A stretch of 45,266 nt of DNA, taken from the NCBI GenBank assembly GCA_031265205.1, contig JAISCZ010000065.1, positions 1 to 45,266 on the forward strand. The letters are read 5' to 3'. Each line of letters begins with the position of its first letter. Position 1 is the stretch's first letter. The notes below the pieces were generated by a model that saw only the letters and a program-made list of their open reading frames with translations, made no database searches and was not told where the DNA came from. This DNA comes from Deltaproteobacteria bacterium. Its GTDB lineage: Bacteria > Desulfobacterota > Desulfarculia > Adiutricales > Adiutricaceae. The position numbers and the translations under genes were made by a program. This document shows positions 25,401 to 32,839 of this stretch, piece after piece.

Positions 25401-26905
25401 AGTTCGATAAGATAATCGTTGTCGCTCAAGTCAAGCGAACTGAGAGAGTTGTGGCTGACATTCAGGTATATAAGGTTTTCGTTATCGGTCAGGTCAAGCG
25501 AACTGAAAGAGTTGCGGCTGACATCCAGCTGTCGAAGCTCCTCGTTGCCACTCAGGACAAGTGAATTAAGGCCACAGGAACTGACGTACAGCGACCACAA
25601 ATCCGGGTTGTGACTCACGTCAAGCGCGCTCAACGGGTTATCGTTGAGCTCCAGATTTCGAAGATTAGGGTTGTTACTCAGGTTGATTGTCGTAAGCCCG
25701 TTGGAATCCGCGTACAGTTCCGTAAGACCAGCGCTATCGCTCACGTCAAGCGAGTCTAGTAAATTTCCTCTGATATATAAAAATTCAAGAGCATGGTTGC
25801 CGCTCAGGTTGATTGTCGCAAGCCTATTGAATTCGGCGTCCACTCCAATAAGATTTGGGTTATTGCTTAAGTCTAAGGAATTAAGAGAATTGCGCGCGAC
25901 ATACAGATATTGAAGCGATACGTTATTATCCAACTCAAGCGAAGAGAGAGAGTTGTCGCTTACGCGCAATTCCGTAAGATTAACGTTGTTCCCAACGTCA
26001 AGGACCGTAAGATTGTTGTGACCGACATCCAGGAACTCAAGCAAAAAGTTCGCGCTTACGTCTATTGACGCGAGAAGGTTTGACCCAGCGTCAAGCGTCA
26101 TAAGATTCGCGTTTTGCCTCACGTTCAAGAACGTGATATCGTTGTCTCGCGCGTTCAGGATTTCAAGTAGCGGGTTATTTCCGAGATCCAGAGTGGAAAG
26201 ATAGTTGCCTTCCACCGCAAGCCGGACAAGGTTCGGGTTATGGCTTAAGTCAATGGCCGCGAGTTTATTTCTACTTAAGGACAAAGAATTAAGCGCGGGG
26301 TTATTCGTCAGGTTCACGGCGACGAGTTCGTTTCCTGGCGCGTCCAAGGATTCAAGGGCCGGGGCGCCTTTCACGTTCAGAGTGGTGAGGCGGTTTTCCC
26401 AAACTGAAAGATATGTTAGGGCAGGGTTGTTATCGACCACAACGCTGGTCAGCTGATTTACGAACGCGGTAACCTCTCTCAGGTATTCAAAACCGTCAAT
26501 GACGAGAGCGCCAGTCAATTCGCTAAAAGGGACATAAATCGCGACGGCTCTCAAAATACCGTCGCTATTCGCGTCATTCCAGCTGATTCCTTCCCATGGC
26601 GTAGGGTATGACGGGTTGAGACTCCAATTCAGTCTGTCTTGCGGGTCAGTGGCGGCAGTGTCAGCGGCGACCAGCCGCTCTCGCTCGGGGCCATAGTATT
26701 CATCCGCGAAAGAGGGGGAGGAGAACGCCAGGAGCGATAATGACAGAACGGCTAAAACGGCTAAAAGCGACAGGCGGAAGGGAAGAAGTCTCCAACGAGA
26801 ATCGCCTCTGAAGGCGTTCTCTGTCACGGCTGATAAAACGGCGGAGAAACAACTCCGGCGAAGGAAATCAGAGTGAATAACGCGGATCCGCGAGAATCTT
26901 TTCAT
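22499..26905 (-). CDS. Giant leucine-rich-repeat autotransporter (type Va)
   Basis: 1468 residues from the ATG at 26905, which follows AGGGAA by 6 nt; a strong promoter at 27051-27079 rules out the longer frame starting at 27079. An extended signal peptide (about 1-75, hydrophobic core LSLLAVLAVLSLSLLAF) is followed by some 26 leucine-rich repeats of 21 residues (consensus L-x-x-LDVS-N-L-SLDLS-N), of the internalin-J/BspA style but without a cysteine ladder. Next come a linker and a beta-helix-like stretch with the autotransporter repeat YSGSTNVLMGTLKLAPGA. The last 285 residues form a 12-strand-like beta-barrel ending in aromatic F (LKYGF). The repeats should be exposed as a rigid solenoid for binding proteins or host surfaces. 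Target unknown. Confidence 0.9.
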   Translation of the reverse strand: MKRFSRIRVIHSDFLRRSCFSAVLSAVTENAFRGDSRWRLLPFRLSLLAVLAVLSLSLLAFSSPSFADEYYGPERERLVAADTAATDPQDRLNWSLNPSYPTPWEGISWNDANSDGILRAVAIYVPFSELTGALVIDGFEYLREVTAFVNQLTSVVVDNNPALTYLSVWENRLTTLNVKGAPALESLDAPGNELVAVNLTNNPALNSLSLSRNKLAAIDLSHNPNLVRLAVEGNYLSTLDLGNNPLLEILNARDNDITFLNVRQNANLMTLDAGSNLLASIDVSANFLLEFLDVGHNNLTVLDVGNNVNLTELRVSDNSLSSLELDNNVSLQYLYVARNSLNSLDLSNNPNLIGVDAEFNRLATINLSGNHALEFLYIRGNLLDSLDVSDSAGLTELYADSNGLTTINLSNNPNLRNLELNDNPLSALDVSHNPDLWSLYVSSCGLNSLVLSGNEELRQLDVSRNSFSSLDLTDNENLIYLNVSHNSLSSLDLSDNDYLIELDVSDNFLGSLNLSGNVDLFSLNVSGNSFSSLNLNDYENLRSLNVSHNSLSSLDLSDNDYLIELDVSGNSLGSLNVGDMADLRYLSASGNSLNTLDLSGNANIYYLDVSENSLNSLVLNVLTNLQYLDASDNLLASLDLSDNAYLDYLDVSDNFLVSLDLSHNPNLKYVDVTGNPTLASLSVEDSQFSSLDFIDIATLTNLNVSGGRFTLSALYDMMSTVPNVKMGNQNNAPLAAIPSGPAPGAVYDLGSEASFNGELTQFSFKRDGVVAVAGEDYSISPDGALVFMDRGLYEIAMENLQVHGVGVYDSDPPSVVTSLIDVLRAGAIVSWLGDAGALWAPESSADSGKDWLHSGYGVRYLDSDDALFGAAGAKDVHVDPSGVNPGAVTVEADGYSFSGGGVTGDSLLLAAAPGSRTRFSNVINFARGAEVRAGNALVFDYSVSDYSSGVTSALYVYGEGSLSKDGDGVLALSGPSDYSGSTNVLMGTLKLAPGADISRSLAGGGLILSTGATFDISSYGSLAIPRLAVEGGASPAVIQADATIVADFSGAELSWSLPGSGAFASPLLQVNGEAKLDGATVFSITSAPARLGVALGEGLTLLAADALDDAGFASLSVSTPNGDSFTVEIDPLAPGRVKATLASISPWVPSYERMKAYPEAAAAALAFAGLGQDALAREGVSAAATASSGTGPVWGAFGAASGGRSRYNTGSRADVSGLSVLAGAAVGADLGIGRLALGIFAEAGRGDYDSHNSFANSREVDGSGDVTYAGGGILARWDAAAGAFPGLYLEASARLGRQETDFDTDDIRYGGAPASFKLSSRYWGLHGGLGRTWKPGGPDGSFALDLGAKILWTRQEGSEFGVSADRVRFEDADSLRVRAGARLAYVAWGRAAPYVGAYFEREFDGVARASVNDVSLETPSLRGNTGILELGVSFRPSENLPFSLEIGAQGYVGKREGFSGTATLKYGF
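25201..25466. repeat. Exact 77-bp duplication inside the LRR coding region
   Basis: The segment 25201-25277 is repeated without mismatch at 25390-25466. The offset is 189 bp, exactly three 63-bp (21-residue) LRR units, so the reading frame is kept. Neighbouring units are only partly similar. This indicates recent unequal exchange or slippage that changes repeat number. Confidence 0.9.
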
Positions 26906-27050
26906 GGCGTGTTCCCTGACCGCGAAAAGGAACGTTTCGCGAACGCGTCCCCGTTTAGAGAGCGCCGGGGAGGAAAGAAAAAAAGAGAAGCGGCGGATAC
27001 GCCAAACGCCTGACGAAAATCCGCTAAAAGAGAGGCGACTGACTTGTCGA

Positions 27051-27079
27051 ACTATATGCCGATACCCATGGGATGTCAA
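27051..27079 (-). promoter_or_regulatory. Sigma70-type promoter of the LRR autotransporter gene
   Basis: On the minus strand, TTGACA (27074-27079), a 17-nt spacer and TATAGT (27051-27056). The expected transcript starts near 27044 and has a 140-nt leader before the ATG at 26905. Confidence 0.7.
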
Positions 27080-28128
27080 ATATAAGCCAGCGCCTTCGCC
27101 TGAGCCGCCGCGCCAACTTTTTGGGAGCGCGCGCTAAAACGGGCGCCGGGCGGAGCGCCGCCTCGACTAAAGGCCGGCGCCCTGGGTGATAGGGCCAATC
27201 GCCGCCTCGCCTCGGCCAATCCCGTTCCGCTTGTCTCTATATTATCGCGCGTCATATAGGGCGTTCTCCCGCGCGACTAATTTACCGCCGTCGCTTCAGG
27301 CGAACCGGAGGCGAAGCGCTTAGGCGCGCGCCGCGCTTTCTTTTAGCGTCTCCCATTAAGGCCTTCCAGAGACAATAGGCGCCGCGCCCAGCGACCGCGG
27401 AAGTAGCCGCGACGCCGCCTGGCGCCGCGCCCAGGACCACTGCCGCCACTCCCAGGGCCAAAAGGGGCCGTGTCCAGGACCCAAAGGCGCCGCGCCCGGA
27501 GCCAGAAAGAGACGCGCCCAGAACTCGCGGGAGGGAGACGCGAGCGCGGTCAATATCTCTTTAGCGCGCCCCTCTTCTCCCCGCCCCAAGTTCCTCTCTC
27601 CGCGAGTCTCTTCCCTCCGGCGCGGGCGCGAGTTTCCCCAGTAGGGACCCGCCTTGGCTTATCGGGCAAGTCGGCTCGTGGGCCACCGCCCGAGGGAGCG
27701 CCTTCCCCCCCGGCGCGCGCGCCGGGGGCCACGGACGGGTCCGCGCCGCTCCCGCTCACCCTTGGCGGCTTTTTGAAAAACGAGCCAATATAATATGAGG
27801 GTATCATCCCCCCAAGAGCCCACGGCGTGGCGCGGCCTTCCCGCCCCGCGGCGGGGCCCGGCCCCCGGCGGCGGTCGGACAGGCGCGCCTCAAAGCCGAA
27901 AAAAAGCGAAACGCGCTTTTTTCGCCATTTTTCGCCTCTTTTCCATGTAAATTTATTCCCCGGAGAGAAACGCGCGCTCTTTTCGGAAATAGCCCAAAAA
28001 AATTTTTTCCCCCCTTTTCCGCGCCCTCGCCCTTTTCCGCTCCTCCCGCTTTCCCCGTTTTTCCCGTCAATTCCAACCACCGCGCCGGGCGCCTTTCCGC
28101 TCCCAAGGGGCGTCCCCGAAGGGGCAAT
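27080..28128. other. Long GC-rich gap with a thrice-repeated 12-mer
   Basis: No supported gene in about 1 kb. GGCGCCGCGCCC occurs three times (27378-27389, 27421-27432, 27486-27497), giving a low-complexity, GC-rich stretch. Open frames in this part are compositional: no ribosome sites, and Arg/Pro/Gly-rich translations without motifs. Confidence 0.45.
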
Positions 28129-28155
28129 CGTTATTGAAACTTAAAATCAATAACG
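28129..28155. promoter_or_regulatory. Perfect inverted repeat, operator-like copy 1
   Basis: CGTTATTGA (28129-28137) and TCAATAACG (28147-28155) form a perfect 9-bp inverted repeat around a 9-nt A/T-rich centre. The same sequence, with three differences over 25 nt, recurs at 28361-28385. Spacing and base composition recall Fur-family metal-regulator sites, though assignment to a given regulator is inference. Confidence 0.5.
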
Positions 28156-28360
28156 CGCCGCGCGGCGCGCCTTTCCACAAAATGAATAATCGCGCGATTT
28201 TTTAAAATATTCGCGCGTCCCTTCGGAAGAGCGTAAACCCTCGCGTCTAATCAGTCGCGCGCCTCAGCGCGGAAGCGCGCTCGCGGAGAAGTTCGCTCTT
28301 TCGTTCTCGCGCGGGCGTTATCGCCAAAATCCTTTTCCCGCGCGAAAACGCGCGTCATAT

Positions 28361-28385
28361 CGTTATTGAGAATTAATATCAATCA
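28361..28385. promoter_or_regulatory. Operator-like copy 2, Fur-box-like
   Basis: CGTTATTGA, then GAATTAATA, then TCAAT matches copy 1 at 28129 and contains TTGAGAATTAATATCAA, close to the Fur-box form with TTGA and TCAA ends. It is about 100 nt upstream of the predicted -35 at 28486. It lies upstream of the metal-transport operon. Confidence 0.5.
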
Positions 28386-28485
28386 AGGCCAAAATCCTTA
28401 TCCGAAATGAAACTCAGTCGCGACAAGCGTCAAGAAATAGACTTAACGGATCCGCCTCAAATCGGGCTAACTATCGGCGAAAAGC

Positions 28486-28514
28486 TTGCGTAATTGATCT
28501 TGGGGTGTTATAAA
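28486..28514 (+). promoter_or_regulatory. Sigma70-type promoter of the metal-transport operon
   Basis: TTGCGT (28486-28491), a 17-nt spacer and TATAAA (28509-28514). Transcription would start near 28521, about 68 nt before the ATG at 28589. Confidence 0.55.
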
Positions 28515-28588
28515 AAATTCGGCGACCAAAAATTTGGATTATCGCCGCGTTTTTTTAAAGCTCGTTACGCTTTACAAGGAGAGAATTT

Positions 28589-28837
28589 ATGAACAAGTGG
28601 AAATGGATCATGTTGGGCGTTGGCTTTGTGGCCGGAACGGTCATCACGACTCTCGTCTCGGGAAAACCCTCGCCCCTGCGCGTTGGCGCCACCACCCTTT
28701 TGAGCCACGGCATCGCGGCTAAGAGAAAAGTCGAGACCCTGGCGGAGATCGCCAAAGAAAACATCAGCGACATCGTGGCCGAGGCCGACCAGAAGGCCCA
28801 AGACCGCCAGAGCGCCCCCGCCGACTCCGAAGCTTAA
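28589..28837 (+). CDS. Small TM protein, partner of P1B ATPase (PacL/DUF6110-like)
   Basis: 82 residues; AAGGAG lies 7 nt before the ATG. One N-terminal membrane segment with glycines (WIMLGVGFVAGTVITTLVSG) is followed by a soluble amphipathic helix ending LAEIAKENISDIVAEADQKAQD. This layout matches small proteins encoded just upstream of HMA-type P1B ATPases: DUF6110 in anaerobes and DUF1490/PacL in mycobacteria, where PacL1 helps the ATPase CtpC in metal efflux (recalled, not searched). No cysteines or C-terminal metal motif were seen. It is 15 nt upstream of the ATPase gene, whose product it most likely stabilises or helps load. Confidence 0.75.
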   Translation: MNKWKWIMLGVGFVAGTVITTLVSGKPSPLRVGATTLLSHGIAAKRKVETLAEIAKENISDIVAEADQKAQDRQSAPADSEA

Positions 28838-28852
28838 AGGTAAAAATCCCCC

Positions 28853-31051
28853 ATGCACGGCCGCGTAATTTCAGATCTCCCCGGCAGGCTCCGCGTCAGG
28901 GTCCGGCCCCAGGACCTGGGGCCGGACGAGTTCGATCGCCTGGCCACCGGACTTATGAAGCAAGGCGAAGTTAGGTACGTTTCCTATAACCGACTCACGG
29001 GGAGCGTCCTCGCCATCTATGACGCCGGCCCGAAACGGCGGGCGTTTATCCTCGGAACCCTCGAGCGCTTTGAGCCCCAGGGCTTTTTTCCCGTCTCGAT
29101 TTTGGAAAAGAAAACCATTGACGTGGGGGAGGAGTGTCCCCTCCCCTACAATCCTCTCTGGACCTATGTTTTAAAGAGGATTTTTATCCCCCGGCCCATC
29201 CGGACGGCCATTAACATTATAAGGTCCGTTCCCTACGTCCTTAGGGGGCTCAAAGAGCTTCTCTGGAACCGGGCCCTGACCGTGGAGGTCCTGGACGCGG
29301 TCGCCTTAACCGTCTGCGCCCTCCGCCGCGACTGGCGCTCCCAAGGCACTTTGCTCTTTTTCTTCAGCCTTTCCAACTTCCTGGAGGCCTGGACCCGACG
29401 CCGCAGCCTCTCCTGCCTCTTCCACAGCCTCAAGGGCCCTGACGAAAAGGTCTGGATTGAGGACAAGGACGGCCAGCGCCGCCAGGTCCAAGAATCCCAG
29501 CTAACCGCGGGAACCCTCGTGGTTATCCAGGCGGGCGGACTGATCCCCGTGGACGGCACGGTGGAAAAAGGGGTCGCCATGGTCAATCAGGCCACCATGA
29601 CCGGGGAACCCCTGCCGGTCCACAAGGAGCCGGGCGGCGCGGTCTTCGCGGGCACCACGGTGGAGGAAGGGGAAATCGTCATCAAGGCGGCCCGGGTGGG
29701 CGGCAATACCCGCATCCGCTCCATCATTGAATATATCCGGGAGTCGGAGGCCTCCAAATCGGGTCTCCAGGGCCGCGCCGAGCGCATGGCCGACGCCATC
29801 GTTCCTTTTAACTTCCTTTTGGCCTTTTTAACTTTCCTTTTTACCCGCGACCTGATCAAAGCCGGCAACGCCATGCTCGTGGACTATTCCTGCGCGATTA
29901 GGCTCTCCACCCCCATCGCCGTCCTCTCGGCGATGCGCGAGGGGAACGAAAACGGTATCCTTATCAAAGGCGGCCGTTACCTTGAGGAAATGGCCGGGGC
30001 CGACGTCTGCGTCTTTGACAAGACCGGGACCTTAACCGAGGCCCGGCCCCAAGTCTCCGGCGTCTACGCCTTTTCCCCCTTCAGCGAGGACGAGGCCTTA
30101 AGGCTCGCCGCCTGCCTGGAAGAGCACTTCCCGCACCCCGTGGGCCGGGCCGTGGTCAACGACGCCAAGCAAAAGGGCCTCTCCCACGAAGAGGAACACA
30201 CCCGGGTCGATTACGTGGTCGCCCACGGCATCTCCTCGAATTGGCGCGGCAAAAAGGTCCTTTTGGGGAGCCGCCACTTTGTCGTGGACGACGAAAAGGT
30301 CCCCATGACCGCGGAAGCCGAGAGAATCACGGCCGAGGTCGCCTTAAAGGGCGAAAGCATGATCTATCTGGCGGTGGAAGGCCGGCTCGCCGCCATCATC
30401 GCCATCAGCGACAAACTCCGGTACCGGGCCAAGGAGACCATCGCCAAGCTCAAGGAACTCGGCGTGGAAAAAACGGTCATGCTCACCGGGGATCTGAAGG
30501 CCTCCGCCCAAAGCATGGCCGCCAAAATCGGCTTTGACGAGCACCGCGCGGAACTCCTCCCGGACGAGAAAGCCGCCTTCCTCGCCCAGCTCAAAGAGGA
30601 CGGCAAAAAGATCATGATGGTGGGCGACGGCTTAAACGACTCCGCGGCGCTCTCCCTGGCCCGGGTGGGCGTGGCCCTGTCCGACGGCTCCGAGCTCGCC
30701 AAGGACGTGGCCAACGTCCAGCTCTTGAACGGGCGCCTGGACGCTTTGCCCACGGCCAGAATCCTCTCGGAAAAGACCATGAAAAGGATCCGGGAGAACT
30801 ACTGGGTCATCGTGACCTTAAACAGCCTCTTTCTGGGCTTGGGCCTTTTTGGGGTGGCGAGTTCCAGCCTCGTCTCTTTTCTCCATAACGGCACCACCAT
30901 TTTGGTGGCTTGGCGGGCCACCAAACCTTTCCTCGCCCCAGGCGAAAAACCGGGCCGCAAACCCCCGGAGGCTATTTCCGCGGACGATCTTCCCTTAAGC
31001 CAAAGCCAGCCGGCGAAAGTCGCGTCCGCGACTTGGAAGGAGACCACATGA
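28853..31051 (+). CDS. P1B-type heavy-metal P-type ATPase
   Basis: 732 residues. Order: an N-terminal HMA-like fold without a CxxC motif (GRLRVRVRP, 8-16), transmembrane segments, the actuator motif MTGEPLPV (near 250), a TM metal-site segment DYSCAIRLSTP (344-354, Cys347), phosphorylation motif DKTGTLTE (Asp389), HP dipeptide HFPHPVGRAV, and GDGLNDSAALSLA. It pumps a transition-metal ion at the cost of ATP. The TM metal motif is Ser-Cys-Ala, not the CPC or CPH of copper or zinc pumps, so the ion cannot be read from the motif; related HMA-2-type pumps in anaerobes show the same form. It forms an operon with the small TM protein before it and the HMA-like protein after it (4-nt overlap). Confidence 0.95.
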   Translation: MHGRVISDLPGRLRVRVRPQDLGPDEFDRLATGLMKQGEVRYVSYNRLTGSVLAIYDAGPKRRAFILGTLERFEPQGFFPVSILEKKTIDVGEECPLPYNPLWTYVLKRIFIPRPIRTAINIIRSVPYVLRGLKELLWNRALTVEVLDAVALTVCALRRDWRSQGTLLFFFSLSNFLEAWTRRRSLSCLFHSLKGPDEKVWIEDKDGQRRQVQESQLTAGTLVVIQAGGLIPVDGTVEKGVAMVNQATMTGEPLPVHKEPGGAVFAGTTVEEGEIVIKAARVGGNTRIRSIIEYIRESEASKSGLQGRAERMADAIVPFNFLLAFLTFLFTRDLIKAGNAMLVDYSCAIRLSTPIAVLSAMREGNENGILIKGGRYLEEMAGADVCVFDKTGTLTEARPQVSGVYAFSPFSEDEALRLAACLEEHFPHPVGRAVVNDAKQKGLSHEEEHTRVDYVVAHGISSNWRGKKVLLGSRHFVVDDEKVPMTAEAERITAEVALKGESMIYLAVEGRLAAIIAISDKLRYRAKETIAKLKELGVEKTVMLTGDLKASAQSMAAKIGFDEHRAELLPDEKAAFLAQLKEDGKKIMMVGDGLNDSAALSLARVGVALSDGSELAKDVANVQLLNGRLDALPTARILSEKTMKRIRENYWVIVTLNSLFLGLGLFGVASSSLVSFLHNGTTILVAWRATKPFLAPGEKPGRKPPEAISADDLPLSQSQPAKVASATWKETT

Positions 31052-31536
31052 TAGTCAGCTCCATCAGAGGCAGATTAAGGCTCAGGGCCGCCGCTTTCGA
31101 AAATCCGGATCTGCCCCTCGGGGAGGCGAAAAACTGCCCCGGGGTCCTCTCCGTGAATCACAATCCCCGGACGGGCAGCCTCCTGATAACCTACGATCCC
31201 GAAGAGCTCAACCCCATCATGGCGGGCGCCCTTCTGGAAAAACTGGACCCCGAGGCCTTTGAGACCTATCTCCAAAGCCTGGCGAGCCCCGAAAAGCCCG
31301 CTTCAAGCCCCTTGCCCAGTTTGGGCCTCAAGGGCGACAGCCTTGGGTTGAGCCTGGTCTTTACCCTCCTGACCCTGGTCGTCACGGGCTTCGCGGGGAA
31401 TAAAAAAATCCACGCCATCGTCGGCATGGCTTTTTTGGAAATGGTCGCCCAGCACCTCTACAAGTACCGGAAGAGACTCAAACGCGTCAAAAAAAAGGGG
31501 AAATCCCCCGCGAGCGCGCCCATTCTTCTCGCCTAA
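31048..31536 (+). CDS. HMA-2-like domain protein with TM segment
   Basis: 162 residues, starting at an ATG that overlaps the ATPase stop (ATGA). The N-terminal 80 residues resemble the ATPase's own HMA-like domain: SSIRGRLRLRA, CPGVLSVNHNPRTGSLLITYDP and LLEKLDPEAF, again without a CxxC pair. Residues 105-145 contain a hydrophobic segment (LGLSLVFTLLTLVVTGFAG) and a shorter one, then a basic C-terminus (KYRKRLKRVKKKGK). It is likely a membrane-tethered accessory of the pump. Transcription ends in the terminator that follows. Confidence 0.85.
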   Translation: MIVSSIRGRLRLRAAAFENPDLPLGEAKNCPGVLSVNHNPRTGSLLITYDPEELNPIMAGALLEKLDPEAFETYLQSLASPEKPASSPLPSLGLKGDSLGLSLVFTLLTLVVTGFAGNKKIHAIVGMAFLEMVAQHLYKYRKRLKRVKKKGKSPASAPILLA

Positions 31537-31547
31537 GGCTTTTCCCA

Positions 31548-31580
31548 AAGCCCCCCGCCTTCCGGCGGGGGGCTTTTTTA
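31548..31580 (+). terminator. Rho-independent terminator of the metal-transport operon
   Basis: A 12-bp stem, AAGCCCCCCGCC paired with GGCGGGGGGCTT, with a TTCC loop and a following TTTTTA. It begins 12 nt after the stop of the HMA-like gene. One of the clearest terminators in the window. Confidence 0.92.
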
Positions 31581-31713
31581 TCTGAGCCACCCAGAGGCCG
31601 GCGCGGAGGAGCGCTCCCTTAATTCGCGAGGGGGAACTCCGGGCGTGGACGGCCGGTCATTTAAAGTTTGACTTAATACGATCTAAAGAAAAAGAGGATC
31701 GCCGCGGCGCCGG

Positions 31714-31917
31714 GCGTATCAGTCAACTCGCGCGTTCAAGAAATCGTACGGGATCAGGGCCGGCGTTGAGGCCACGAACAGTCGCCTGAAGCGCCAGTTC
31801 GGAATGGGCGGGCTTAGGGTCAGGAGGGCGAAGGCGGTCAGGTTCGCGGTCACGCTCAAACTCCTGGGACTGAACATTTTTAGGGCGACGGCCATTACCA
31901 GGAAAAGAGCGCTCTAA
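31714..31917 (+). pseudogene. C-terminal stub of an IS1182/IS5-like transposase
   Basis: In frame and ending in TAA at 31917, the plus strand reads YGIRAGVEATNSRLKRQFG, then LRVRRAKAVRFAVTLKLLGLN. This is the C-terminus of a DDE transposase, with the last catalytic Glu in GVEATNS and the usual LKLLGLNI end. Everything upstream of about 31714 is missing, so it is a fragment. It marks the left edge of the AT-rich accessory patch. Confidence 0.65.
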
Positions 31918-32107
31918 AAAGGATAAAAGTACGTGAATAGGCGTGTATTTTGGCGTGATTGGAGTTGAAGAGGGTTGTTTGGACCTCAAGCGGAACAAAT
32001 TATTGAGACTAAATCTCAATAAGCTCGAAACAAGGCAAATTTTTCTATGAACCGGACATCTCCTTTAGTGGAGAACCAGCCTCTAGCCGGGATTTTTTGC
32101 GCTTCCA

Positions 32108-32305
32108 TCAAGACATTAAGACATTCGTTTTCTTCAGGTTTATAATTTCCATCAAAAGCAACGCCATTTTTTCCATAGTATATTTTTCTACGCCGTCAGA
32201 AAACATTTGACAAATTGAGTCTTGTGTTTCTTGATTTAAATCAAGCTTATAAACAAGTTCTGATTTGTCAGAACAAATATCCATAACTGAACTGTTTTTG
32301 AACAT
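32108..32305 (-). CDS. Small hypothetical protein in AT-rich patch
   Basis: 65 residues (MFKNSSVMDICSDKSELVYK, then LDLNQETQDSICQMFSDGVE), predicted soluble and helical, ending KKTNVLMS. There is no good ribosome site, but it starts only 9 nt after the membrane-protein gene upstream and has the same AT-rich composition, so it could be translationally coupled. I do not recognise it. Confidence 0.45.
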   Translation of the reverse strand: MFKNSSVMDICSDKSELVYKLDLNQETQDSICQMFSDGVEKYTMEKMALLLMEIINLKKTNVLMS

Positions 32306-32314
32306 TATTTACTA

Positions 32315-32839
32315 TTAAGTCCGATCGTCATAAAGTAAATATTCGAATAATCTTTTTACTGATCGCAGTTGATTTTTATCCCGAAATTGGCGTTTACTTA
32401 TTAGAATAGAATCATTAATTCCGTTTGAAGTATTTACTGTGAAAAAATGGTAACCAGTAATTGAAAGGAAAAAATGAGGAATTTTTGAAGTCAAAGCTGG
32501 TATTACTAAAGTAAAAAAGATTATTCCTATTAAAGAAACCCAAGGGTTATCCCAAAGAAATACAATTGTTACTGATGATACGATGTAACTTATTAAATAG
32601 ATAACAGGCCAATTTCCAGTAGGTGTAATATTAATTGGGTCAATTGATATAGAAGCAATATGTCCTCGGGCATATTTAAACGATATACAAAATAGAAGTA
32701 CGAATATAATACCAATTAATGAAAATAATATGGGAAAAAATAAAGTTTTATAGTGAATATACCAAGCAAATGAAAACAAAAAGAAAACCGGTACTAAAGC
32801 GGAAACTCTATAAATATAAAGGTTGATAATATTCATCAT
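32315..32839 (-). CDS. Membrane protein of unknown function in AT-rich patch
   Basis: 174 residues with ATG and GGAG 9 nt upstream. Four hydrophobic segments (SALVPVFFLFSFAWYIHY; LFFPILFSLIGIIFVLLFCISF; VIYLISYIVSSVTIVFLW; WVSLIGIIFFTLVIPAL) are followed by a cytoplasmic-looking tail of about 50 residues containing ISKRQFRDKNQLRSVKRLFE. Base composition is much lower in GC than in the surrounding genes, which signals recent transfer. It is paired with the 65-residue gene. Two-gene membrane/cytoplasm units like this often belong to immunity or defence loci, but I cannot name a family. Confidence 0.7.
   Translation of the reverse strand: MMNIINLYIYRVSALVPVFFLFSFAWYIHYKTLFFPILFSLIGIIFVLLFCISFKYARGHIASISIDPINITPTGNWPVIYLISYIVSSVTIVFLWDNPWVSLIGIIFFTLVIPALTSKIPHFFLSITGYHFFTVNTSNGINDSILISKRQFRDKNQLRSVKRLFEYLLYDDRT

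Noticed and set aside
24800-26500. Regularly spaced repeats that could suggest a CRISPR array
   Set aside because: The 63-bp period is coding LRR repeats in frame; spacers are not unique and no cas genes are present.
27550-28080. 176-codon minus-strand frame in the intergenic gap
   Set aside because: Gly/Arg/Lys-rich low-complexity translation with no ribosome site or motif.
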